Origin: an uncultured Candidatus Saccharibacteria bacterium
GTDB lineage: Bacteria > Patescibacteriota > Saccharimonadia > Saccharimonadales > Saccharimonadaceae
Direction: 5' to 3'
Length of the DNA stretch: 62,119 nt
NCBI GenBank assembly: GCA_947428935.1
Contig: CANENS010000006.1
Location: forward strand, 1-62,119
Position numbers and translations under genes: made by a program. The notes beneath the pieces were generated by a model. The model searched no databases, had not been told where the DNA came from, and was given only the letters and a program-made list of their open reading frames with translations. Shown in pieces: positions 45,702-52,399 of this stretch. Each line of letters begins with the position of its first letter. Position 1 is the first letter of the stretch.

Positions 45702-46484
45702 ATGGATAAAAAAACAGGCGTGATCATTGGCGTAATCATCTTGGCTTTTTTGGGGTTGGTTGGGGTAACTATCGCACAAAATAATAGTAAAAAGACCAAA
45801 ATCAACTACGACAAGTACGACGTCGCGGGAATCATCACAGCTGAGGAGGGCGAAGATGATCCGACCGGTGGTTTTGGTGACTTGATCGAAGGCGATCCCG
45901 ATGCCCCCGTCGTGATTTACGAATATGGCGATTATCAATGTACCGCTTGCGCACCGATGAACCCATACATCAACGAAGTAGTCGAAGAATACGACGGCAA
46001 AGTTGCTGTAGTATTCCGTACATATATTATGTCTTACCATCAGAACGGCACCGCCGCCGCTTCGGCCGCATTAGCTGCCGCCAAACAAGGATACTGGCAA
46101 GAGTATAAGGATATTCTCTTTGCTAATCAAAACGACTGGTATTATTCGGACGCCGATCAACGTCAACAACAGTTTGAAGAATATTTCCAAAAAGTTAGCG
46201 AAAATAAAGGTGATCTGGAGCGTTTTCGCGAAGACATGGCGAGCGATGAGGTTTCTCGCAAAATCTCCTTTGACACAGGCCTGAGCGAAAAGGTCCAAGT
46301 CGATTGGACCCCCACCTTCTATCTCGGTGACGAGTTGATTGACCAACGCGAAATTTCCACTTCAGAGTTTCTAAAGCTTCTACGCGAAAAAATTGACGCA
46401 GAGCTAAAAGCTAAGAACATCGAAAAACCCCAAAAAGCTATTAAAGCCCAGAGTAAAAACGGCGAAAAGAATAGTTCTGATTAG
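45702..46484 (+). CDS. DsbA-like thioredoxin-fold protein, membrane-anchored
   Basis: A 260-aa protein. One N-terminal membrane helix (6-25) anchors an extracytoplasmic thioredoxin domain with YEYGDYQCTACAP, where C80-x-x-C83 is the redox pair, and a cis-Pro-type VDWTPTFYLG near 205. This is the DsbA/BdbD type that forms or shuffles disulfides in exported proteins; the cysteine-containing FPLRC surface domains could be clients (inference). No BdbC/DsbB partner is nearby. Unlike its neighbours it has a GGGAG ribosome binding site and a leader. Confidence 0.92.
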   Translation: MDKKTGVIIGVIILAFLGLVGVTIAQNNSKKTKINYDKYDVAGIITAEEGEDDPTGGFGDLIEGDPDAPVVIYEYGDYQCTACAPMNPYINEVVEEYDGKVAVVFRTYIMSYHQNGTAAASAALAAAKQGYWQEYKDILFANQNDWYYSDADQRQQQFEEYFQKVSENKGDLERFREDMASDEVSRKISFDTGLSEKVQVDWTPTFYLGDELIDQREISTSEFLKLLREKIDAELKAKNIEKPQKAIKAQSKNGEKNSSD

Positions 46485-46576
46485 ATATAAGTCATAATTC
46501 ATGTAGCGAAACCTCCAAGAACTGTCGACTCATTAGGGTTTCACTATACTATTCGAGATGCACGAATTACCAAAAG

Positions 46577-46605
46577 TGTGCTCCATCTCCCCATTATAGC
46601 ACACT
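46577..46605 (-). promoter_or_regulatory. hairpin containing a TATAAT box
   Basis: GTGTGCT and AGCACAC pair across a 15-nt loop. On the minus strand GTGTGCTATAATGG matches the -10 part of the promoter family at 47,985 and 49,976, but no good -35 is present. It may act as a terminator for the DsbA-like gene instead. Confidence 0.35.
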
Positions 46606-46760
46606 TTCCATTTTTTTCCAGACTTTGTACACTAAATTTGTTCAGTTTGGGCTAGTTTTGTTCGGAATGTTGTTTTTTCTTTACAGAAAGGCTTGACAAG
46701 TATAAAAATCTGGACACAGAAGACTCTAGGTGCAGGTCGAGGCGTTTTTCTATAATTAGT

Positions 46761-46950
46761 TCGCAGCGGGTACGTCGGTATCGACATTGGTCGTTTGCGA
46801 AACTCTGGCGTTGGTGGTTACGAATGGTCGTCAAGGACTGATTCTAATATTCGTTCTGCATACCGCCTTGCTTTCAATACCTCTGACGTTAACTCATCCT
46901 ACAACGCTTACCGCTGGTACGCTTATCCCCTCCGCTGCCTAGCTAGACAG
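46761..46950 (+). pseudogene. silent surface-protein cassette 3 (frameshifted)
   Basis: A 190-bp fragment with the same two conserved ends. The frame starts RSGYVGIDIGRLR. After that a one-base deletion near 46,800 moves the match (SGVGGYEWSSRTDSN, AYRLAFNTS, YPLRCLARQ) to another frame. One codon is also missing in the middle compared with cassettes 2 and 4. Its 3' end and ~70 following bases are repeated in inverted orientation at cassette 4. Confidence 0.75.
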
Positions 46951-47009
46951 TAATAATATATGGAATAAGCATAAATTGATAAATTGTTTTTAAGTTGTGA
47001 TGTGGGGAT
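46927..47009 (+). repeat. inverted repeat arm, left
   Basis: From CCCTCCGCTGCCTAGCTAG through TAATAATATATGGAATAAGC and on to GTTTTT is identical to the reverse complement of 48,157-48,253, with a further matching GTTGTGATGTGGGG after a ~15-bp gap. The arms flank ~1.15 kb and could allow inversion or gene conversion. Confidence 0.85.
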
Positions 47010-47069
47010 TTATGCCTAGCAAACATTAGCGAGTAGATTATGTCCATATTAGAAAAGGGGGGAACAAAA

Positions 47070-47489
47070 ATGGAAAAAAGAAAAACAAAAGAATACAAAA
47101 TTCTTTGGTAGTTTATTGTTATTCTGTGGTGTGTTTTAAGTCGGTGGTTGTGCGCTAGACTTGGTAGTCTTTAGCGCTGCGATCATAACATGCCCACTCC
47201 AGTCACAAAACGTTCTAATAATGCTAAAAGGGATAATCTACGGGTTAGACTCTCCTCTTTTAGTGAAGGACCTAACGTGTGAGCTGTTACAGGACTCAAA
47301 CCAAATTCGTCAAAAACATTACTCCCTGGCCAAGCCAGGGAGTTGCTTTCGCAAAACACCAATCAAAAGCCAGAATCTAGCCGTGAGGCTTATATTCGCC
47401 CCAGTCATCCTCTGCGCCAATTCGATCCTGCCGAGCATAAACGCTTAAGCACAACTATATCTCATGGCGAAGTTAAACAGAAATATTAA
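47070..47489 (+). pseudogene. decayed signal-peptide protein with three in-frame stops
   Basis: A 140-codon frame from ATG 47,070 (after GGGGGGAAC) to TAA 47,489, broken by TAG at 47,109, TAG at 47,172 and TGA at 47,280. Ignoring the stops it reads as a basic N-terminus (MEKRKTKEYKILW), a hydrophobic signal-peptide-like core (FIVILWCVL), then a polar exported region with AYIRPSHPLRQFDPAEHKR. It may be the ruined N-terminal half of a surface protein of the kind the flanking cassettes come from; that link is inference from position. Confidence 0.5.
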
Positions 47490-47618
47490 ACACAGTATGC
47501 GACCAGCTAAAGGCTCGGTACTTCACCAACGATCAAACAACCTGCAACCCCTGTAGCTCAGATTGTTAGCCAAGACCAGCAATCGACGCCGAAACCCAAA
47601 AAACCATAAAAATCATAC

Positions 47619-47641
47619 CAAAAAGGCCCCCGAAGGGGCCA
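47619..47641 (-). terminator. terminator of the 33-aa ORF
   Basis: On the minus strand GGCCCC, TTCG and GGGGCC (with one extra G) are followed by TTTTTGG. It lies 16 nt past the stop codon of the small ORF at 47,657-47,758. Confidence 0.8.
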
Positions 47642-47656
47642 AATTGCGTATAAAGA

Positions 47657-47758
47657 CTAAAACTTTGGTGTAATCTCAATAAACTCTTGCCAAGCAGCAG
47701 GAGGAAACTGAGACGCCTCTCGCAAAACGCGAGTACGCTTTCTCGACTTGTTACGCAT
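47657..47758 (-). CDS. small basic protein, 33 aa
   Basis: ATG 47,758 follows CAGGAGATTTA, a good ribosome binding site. The protein starts MRNKSRKRTRVLRE and ends FIEITPKF; the first half is strongly basic. A consensus promoter 230 bp upstream and an intrinsic terminator just downstream make it a complete transcription unit in an otherwise decayed patch. No family recognised. Confidence 0.5.
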   Translation of the reverse strand: MRNKSRKRTRVLREASQFPPAAWQEFIEITPKF

Positions 47759-47984
47759 TAAATCTCCTGTTTAATTGATGCTGTCATAGGGGTAGCAACA
47801 GCAGCTAATCGACCTACCCTACAAACAACTTATCTCATCATAACAAACGCTTCTTTACAGAGCAAGCATAAGCTTAATATCGCTCACCACTGTAAAATTT
47901 GAAGAAAAACTACATTTTTTCTCTTTCGGAAACGAAAAAATGATGAGATTTTCTAAGCATCGCTTTCACAATGCTTATCCCTCC

Positions 47985-48013
47985 ATTATAGCACGCATAA
48001 CTGAAAAAGTCAA
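47985..48013 (-). promoter_or_regulatory. consensus minus-strand promoter for the 33-aa ORF
   Basis: TTGACT (48,008-48,013), 17 bp, TATAAT (47,985-47,990), with TGC before the -10. It belongs to a repeated ~35-bp promoter block. The ~220-nt leader contains AAGCAT/ATGCTT and a T/A-rich hairpin. Confidence 0.7.
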
Positions 48014-48040
48014 GGCTTTTTCTTAATTTTGGGCTTTGCC

Positions 48041-48158
48041 GTGGGGGGTAATAATAGAAGATAGTGACTAGAAGACACGCCTACTGATGAATAAAAGTTA
48101 TAATGCTTTTGATAACTATTACTCAGTGCGTCACTGTCTTCTATTATTACCCCCCCCA
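48041..48158. repeat. long imperfect palindrome (~118 bp)
   Basis: The outer arms 48,041-48,068 and 48,130-48,158 pair over ~28 bp with one mismatch and a slight difference in the G/C run (TAATAATAGAAGA inside G6/C8 runs). The 61-bp loop has an inner AGTTAT/ATAACT stem. It could be a MITE, a structured RNA or a recombination site. Confidence 0.7.
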
Positions 48159-48253
48159 CATCACAACCTAAAACTCAAGCATAAAAAACAATTTATCAAT
48201 TTATGCTTATTCCATATATTATTACTGTCTAGCTAGGCAGCGGAGGGGGAAGC
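48157..48253 (-). repeat. inverted repeat arm, right
   Basis: Reverse complement of the arm at 46,927-47,009, covering the 3' end of cassette 4 and the bases beyond it. See the left arm for extent and gap. Confidence 0.85.
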
Positions 48254-48418
48254 CAAACCAGCGATCACCGTCACTAGCTGGAGCTATACCTTTTGCATAA
48301 GCATATAGATAATATGCATTGCCAACATTGGAAGAATTGGTTCGAGACGACCGTCCGTAGCTTCCGGCTCCAGACCACCTCAAATAGCCATTATTGATTT
48401 GAACATTCCCGCTGCGAA
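48225..48418 (-). pseudogene. silent surface-protein cassette 4
   Basis: A 194-bp fragment, frame intact: it starts RSGNVQINNGYLRWSG, runs through SYGRSSRTNSS and AYYLYAYAKG, and ends WFGFPLRCLARQ and a TAA stop. The usual EW of this domain is GR here. There is no start codon or promoter. It faces cassette 3 across 1.27 kb. Confidence 0.75.
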
Positions 48419-48563
48419 ACGACGCTCTTCATCAAGGACGCTACGCGCCCGAACCAGACAATCTATTTCTGAAAAAATCTCAGATAAATTTATGCAGCTT
48501 CTCAGCTTTTTATAATCCGTGACAAAATAACGAACTATCGCGTTTTTTACATCTAAATAGTGC

Positions 48564-48569
48564 TATAAT
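48564..48569 (+). promoter_or_regulatory. radA -10 box, leaderless
   Basis: TGCTATAAT (extended -10) ends 8 nt before ATG 48,577. The in-frame ATG at 48,568 overlaps the -10 box and cannot be transcribed from it. Confidence 0.65.
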
Positions 48570-48576
48570 GTCTTAT

Positions 48577-49929
48577 ATGGCAAAATCTCACATCCATTTC
48601 ATCTGTGAAAAATGCGGAGCTGCCTACCCGAAGTGGACCGGCCGTTGCAATGCTTGTGGCGAATGGAATACCCTAATTTTGAAAGATGAAGATGGCGCCG
48701 GAAGAGAAGCGGCCGTAGATCGAGGCCGCATTTCTGGGAAAAAGCTGGAGTATGTCTCAATAGATAATCTGGAGGCCTCAGACAAAAGAGAGCGGCTATC
48801 GACCGGCTTTGAAGATTTTGATTTGGTCATGGGCGGTGGAATTTTGCTCGGTAGCGTTTCCTTGCTAGCTGGTCAGCCTGGGATTGGCAAATCTACGTTA
48901 CTAATGCAAGTTTGTGCGCACATCGCCGAAGATCGCCCCGTACTCTACGTCTCGGGCGAGGAATCGGCCGGACAAGTTAAATTGCGTGCCATGCGTCTCG
49001 GTGCGGAAACCGAAAATTTCAAGTTCGCCAGTAGTAATTCCGCTAATGATATTTCGCGCACTATCGAAACTGGCGAATTCGACCTTGTGATCATCGACTC
49101 GGTTCAGACCCTCACTCTGGCCGAAATTTCCTCCGCCCCCGGCTCAGTTTCGCAGGTAACCAACTGTGGCAACCTCTTGATTCGCGCGGCCAAATGTTCT
49201 GATACGGCTGTTATCATCGTCGGACACGTCACCAAAGAGGGAACTTTAGCTGGACCAAAAGTACTCGAGCATTTAGTCGACGTAGTGCTCAATTTTGAAG
49301 GTGACCGCTACGGCGGCTTCAAAATCATCCGCGCTATAAAAAACCGCTTTGGCTCCACCAGCGAAGCGGCGATTTTCGAAATGGATCAAGCCGGCCTCTC
49401 CGAAGTCGAAAACCCCTCCGCCGCGCTGCTAGCCGAGCGCCAAAATACCGACGGTTCGATCATCCTCGCTACCCTCGAGGGCTCACGGCCGATTTTAGTC
49501 GAGATTCAAGCCTTGGTCACACCGACCAACTTCGGCTATCCAAAGCGCACTGCCTCCGGCTTCGATCTTAATCGTCTCAACCTCCTGATCGCCGTGATCG
49601 AACGCCGCACCAAAATCCGCCTAAACGACAAAGACATCTTCATTAACGTAGTTGGCGGCCTCCGCATTCAAGATTCTGCTGCTGATCTTGCCATCTGTCT
49701 CGCCATTGCTTCGGCCGTGGCTGGTCGCAAACTAGCCGAAGATTTTGTGGTGTTCGGCGAAGTCGGCCTTGGTGGGGAAGTACGCTCGGCCTTCCGCCCC
49801 GATCAGCGCATTTCTGAGGCCAAGAAACTCGGTTTCACCAATGCTATCGCCCCGGCCACCGTTCACGACGAATTCGTGATCCCGGTCAAAGATCTGCGCT
49901 CAACCTTAATTGATTACGTTAACGAATAA
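48577..49929 (+). CDS. radA: DNA repair protein RadA (Sms)
   Basis: A 450-aa protein. It has an N-terminal zinc finger (CEKCGAAYPKWTGRCNACGEW), RecA-type ATPase with Walker A GQPGIGKST, the RadA-specific KNRFGS motif (IKNRFGSTSE), and a C-terminal Lon-like domain (VNVVGGLRIQDSAADLAICLA). RadA is a branch-migration helicase acting with RecA, and in Gram-positives it is also needed for natural transformation. Start ATG 48,577 is preferred over 48,568 because of the promoter position. Confidence 0.95.
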   Translation: MAKSHIHFICEKCGAAYPKWTGRCNACGEWNTLILKDEDGAGREAAVDRGRISGKKLEYVSIDNLEASDKRERLSTGFEDFDLVMGGGILLGSVSLLAGQPGIGKSTLLMQVCAHIAEDRPVLYVSGEESAGQVKLRAMRLGAETENFKFASSNSANDISRTIETGEFDLVIIDSVQTLTLAEISSAPGSVSQVTNCGNLLIRAAKCSDTAVIIVGHVTKEGTLAGPKVLEHLVDVVLNFEGDRYGGFKIIRAIKNRFGSTSEAAIFEMDQAGLSEVENPSAALLAERQNTDGSIILATLEGSRPILVEIQALVTPTNFGYPKRTASGFDLNRLNLLIAVIERRTKIRLNDKDIFINVVGGLRIQDSAADLAICLAIASAVAGRKLAEDFVVFGEVGLGGEVRSAFRPDQRISEAKKLGFTNAIAPATVHDEFVIPVKDLRSTLIDYVNE

Positions 49930-49975
49930 ACCCCAGATGAGAAACATTATCCCCCAAAACATACCCTATCCCTCC

Positions 49976-50004
49976 ATTATAGCACACATTACGAAAAAAG
50001 TCAA
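49976..50004 (-). promoter_or_regulatory. minus-strand promoter antisense to radA 3' end
   Basis: TTGACT (49,999-50,004), 17 bp, TATAAT (49,976-49,981). A member of the repeated promoter block. No minus-strand ORF follows, so the product would be antisense or non-coding RNA reaching into radA. Confidence 0.55.
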
Positions 50005-50217
50005 CCCTTTTGCGGTTTTTTTGTATATATTTATATTGTTCCTTAATAAGAAACTTCCGGGCTATTTCTGGAGTAGAATTGTCGCCGAGCGTCACCTTAG
50101 AGAAGGTAGCAAGCTCCCTTCTCCTTCGATCCGCACAGCGTTCAATAGTTTTGAACCATTTTCTCTAAAAAATGTTCGGTTTTTAGCCGAACAAGGGCAA
50201 TTTTGGGAGTTTTTCGT

Positions 50218-50685
50218 ATGAAAATCCTCGGAATTGACCCCGGTACCGGCATATGTGGTTTTGGAGTGATCGAGGGGCGCAAAGCGCTTGATTATGGCGT
50301 AATTTCAACCCCAGCGCATACTCCCTTAGCCGACCGCCTTGAGGATATCTATCTTTCCTTAGGCCAAATTATTGAGCAAAATCAACCCGACGTTATGGCA
50401 ATCGAAAAACTCTTTTTTAAGCAAAATATCACTACCGGGATTTCCGTAGCCGAAGCGCGTGGAGTTTGCCTTCTGGTGGCCAAACAACACCATCTACCGA
50501 TTTTCGAATACAGCCCCAATCAAGTTAAACTGGCTATCACTGGTTACGGGCAAGCTGAGAAGAAGCAAATGCAAGAAATGGTGCGCTTACACCTCGGCCT
50601 CAAACGAATACCAAAGCCCGACGATGCCGCCGATGCACTAGCAATCGCCATTGTCCACGCTTTCATCTCAAAAACCGAAACCTAA
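50218..50685 (+). CDS. ruvC: Holliday junction resolvase RuvC
   Basis: A 155-aa nuclease starting MKILGIDPGTGICGFG, with the first catalytic Asp in GIDPGTG, Glu in AIEKLFF, and PDDAADALAIAI carrying the last acidic pair. ATG 50,218 follows GGGAG by 9 nt; the earlier TTG is less likely. A GTTCGG/CCGAAC hairpin lies at 50,174-50,192 in the leader. It cuts Holliday junctions with RuvAB; ruvA is 0.5 kb downstream. Confidence 0.96.
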   Translation: MKILGIDPGTGICGFGVIEGRKALDYGVISTPAHTPLADRLEDIYLSLGQIIEQNQPDVMAIEKLFFKQNITTGISVAEARGVCLLVAKQHHLPIFEYSPNQVKLAITGYGQAEKKQMQEMVRLHLGLKRIPKPDDAADALAIAIVHAFISKTET

Positions 50686-50745
50686 AATAGCAAAATCAAG
50701 CCAAACCATGATAAAATAACTATAAGTTAGCAACGGAGGATGAAT

Positions 50746-51180
50746 ATGTTGAAAAAAGTTTTTATGAGTTTGATGGTTTTAAGTTTAGCCATGATTGGAG
50801 CTGGCAAAGTCCACGCCGAAGAGGTTACCGCTGAGACAACTATAGACTCAGAAGGCATCATGCTAATCGATGAAACTGACGAGAATGTTGAAGTAGTCGA
50901 TGGAATGGATGAACCCGATACGGACACTTCTGGCACCGGGCGAGGCGAAAACAGCAACGACGGTGATCCAACCGGCAAAGCCAGCGACCGCGACGGAAAT
51001 TTCATCTGTGCTGACGGACAGCTAGCCGACTCGCTTTTGGATTGTCCTGAATCGAGCGAGCCTATTGTCGCACCCGAAAGTCAATCCGAAGCGGAACTTT
51101 GGCCAGTGATTGTAAGCGCCGCAGCAATCGGAACGATGCTGCTAGCGGTGATTATCATTAATTTAGTGCGACGCAAATAA
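50746..51180 (+). CDS. small acidic surface protein with signal peptide and C-terminal helix
   Basis: A 144-aa protein. The N-terminus is a signal peptide (LKKVFMSLMVLSLAMIGAG...VHAEE). The middle is very acidic and rich in Thr, Asp, Gly and Ser, with one cysteine pair. Residues ~118-140 are a membrane helix followed by RRK, so it is anchored at the C-terminus like an LPXTG-less surface protein. ATG 50,746 is chosen because GGAGG sits 6 nt upstream; ATG 50,740 abuts that site. It lies between ruvC and ruvA, 3 bp before ruvA, an odd place for a surface protein. Confidence 0.75.
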   Translation: MLKKVFMSLMVLSLAMIGAGKVHAEEVTAETTIDSEGIMLIDETDENVEVVDGMDEPDTDTSGTGRGENSNDGDPTGKASDRDGNFICADGQLADSLLDCPESSEPIVAPESQSEAELWPVIVSAAAIGTMLLAVIIINLVRRK

Positions 51181-51183
51181 TCT

Positions 51184-51768
51184 ATGATCGCGCACTTATA
51201 CGGCACTGTCACCGAAAAGCTCAAGAGCTCAATCATCATTGATGTCCATGGCGTGGGTTATGAAGTCTCCATCACCAGCCCAGATGCCGAAAAGTCCCAG
51301 CTCGATGACCAAATTAAGCTCTATACTTATCACGCCGTACGCGAAAATGGCGAAGAACTTTATGGTTTTTCCAGTCTCACCGCTAAAAGAATGTTCGAAA
51401 TGTTGATTTCTGTCAATGGGGTTGGGCCAAAAGCAGCAATGAACATCCTCAGTCTCGGTACGCCAGAGGAAGTCCGCAACGCGATTGCTAATGCTGACAG
51501 CGTTTTCGTCGCTAAAGCCAGCGGCGTCGGTAAGAAATCGGCCGAACGTATTATCGTAGATTTGCGCGACCGAGTTGGTGCGCCCAGCCATTACGGTGCC
51601 ACCGAGACCAAATTTACTATCACCGCCAATGTTGGACCGGCGGATGAGGCGCTCGATGCCCTAATCGCGCTCGGTTTCCCGCTCAAAGAAGCCACTGCTG
51701 CGCTCGAGAAAGTCGATCCAAGCCTCAGCGTAGAAGATCGTATCCGCGAGGCACTCAAAAAACGCTAA
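51184..51768 (+). CDS. ruvA: Holliday junction DNA helicase subunit RuvA
   Basis: A 194-aa protein starting MIAHLYGTVTEK, with the OB-fold (GVGYEVSIT, TYHAVRENGEELYGF), helix-hairpin-helix repeats (LISVNGVGPKAAMNIL and KASGVGKKSAERIIVDL) and the C-terminal domain III that contacts RuvB. RuvB is not in this window. Confidence 0.96.
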   Translation: MIAHLYGTVTEKLKSSIIIDVHGVGYEVSITSPDAEKSQLDDQIKLYTYHAVRENGEELYGFSSLTAKRMFEMLISVNGVGPKAAMNILSLGTPEEVRNAIANADSVFVAKASGVGKKSAERIIVDLRDRVGAPSHYGATETKFTITANVGPADEALDALIALGFPLKEATAALEKVDPSLSVEDRIREALKKR

Positions 51769-51865
51769 ACTGGCAAGGCCATGCATTTTTTCAAGAATAC
51801 ACCTTCCCAAGAAAGAAAAAGTGTGATAGAATAATACACAGTTGTAAATATAAAAGGTTAATGTT

Positions 51866-52381
51866 ATGAGTTCCATAGATTTGAAAAGAATTGGCGATAC
51901 CCAAAAGAAACCAGCTGTGGTTGACGTGCGTTCTGGCGACACCGTCCGCGTCACCCAGAAGATCAAAGAAGGCGAAAAATTCCGCTTACAAGTTTTCGAA
52001 GGCGTAGTAATCCGCACCGATCGCAAAGATTCTCACACCGCGCGAATCACCGTGCGCAAGGTCGCTTCCGGAGTGGGCGTCGAGAAGTCATTTTTATTAC
52101 ATAGTCCGTTGGTTGAGAAAGTCGAAATTATACGCCGCGCAAAGGTACGCCGTAAGAATCTATCCTTCTTACGCGAACGTTCTGGTAAATCCGCCCGCCT
52201 GACCAATAAACCATTTGATCGCATTGCGGTGAACGATTTGACCCCTAAAGAAGCGGTTGAAGAGTCGAAGTCTGAAGAAACCAAAGAAGCAGCTGAACAA
52301 GTGCTCGAAGCTGAGGCGAAAGATCCGGAAACGATTGCCGAATCTCAAAATCCTAAAGGTCCGGCCGAGCCCGCAGAATAG
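51866..52381 (+). CDS. rplS: 50S ribosomal protein L19 with acidic extension
   Basis: A 171-aa bL19. The core is residues ~1-115 (VRSGDTVRVTQKIKEGEKFRLQVFEGVVI, RITVRKVASGVGVEKSF, and LSFLRERSGKSAR). The usual length is ~115, so the last ~55 residues, rich in Glu, Ala and Lys, are an added acidic tail. It starts after an AT-rich leader with a TAGAAT -10 near 51,828. Confidence 0.95.
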   Translation: MSSIDLKRIGDTQKKPAVVDVRSGDTVRVTQKIKEGEKFRLQVFEGVVIRTDRKDSHTARITVRKVASGVGVEKSFLLHSPLVEKVEIIRRAKVRRKNLSFLRERSGKSARLTNKPFDRIAVNDLTPKEAVEESKSEETKEAAEQVLEAEAKDPETIAESQNPKGPAEPAE

Positions 52382-52399
52382 TACGTAAAGGGTCAACTT

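Noticed and set aside
47161-47448. A 95-codon frame in the accessory patch
   Set aside because: It overlaps the better-supported decayed frame starting at 47,070, which has a ribosome binding site and protein-like composition; this one has neither.
47550-47600. CCCCTGTAGCTCAG as a tRNA start
   Set aside because: The D-arm-like words are present but there is no matching acceptor stem, anticodon arm or TTCGA-type T-loop downstream.
49910-50221. A 103-codon forward frame after radA
   Set aside because: Its first part is the reverse complement of the repeated promoter block, it has no ribosome binding site and it overlaps the ruvC leader hairpin; it looks accidental.
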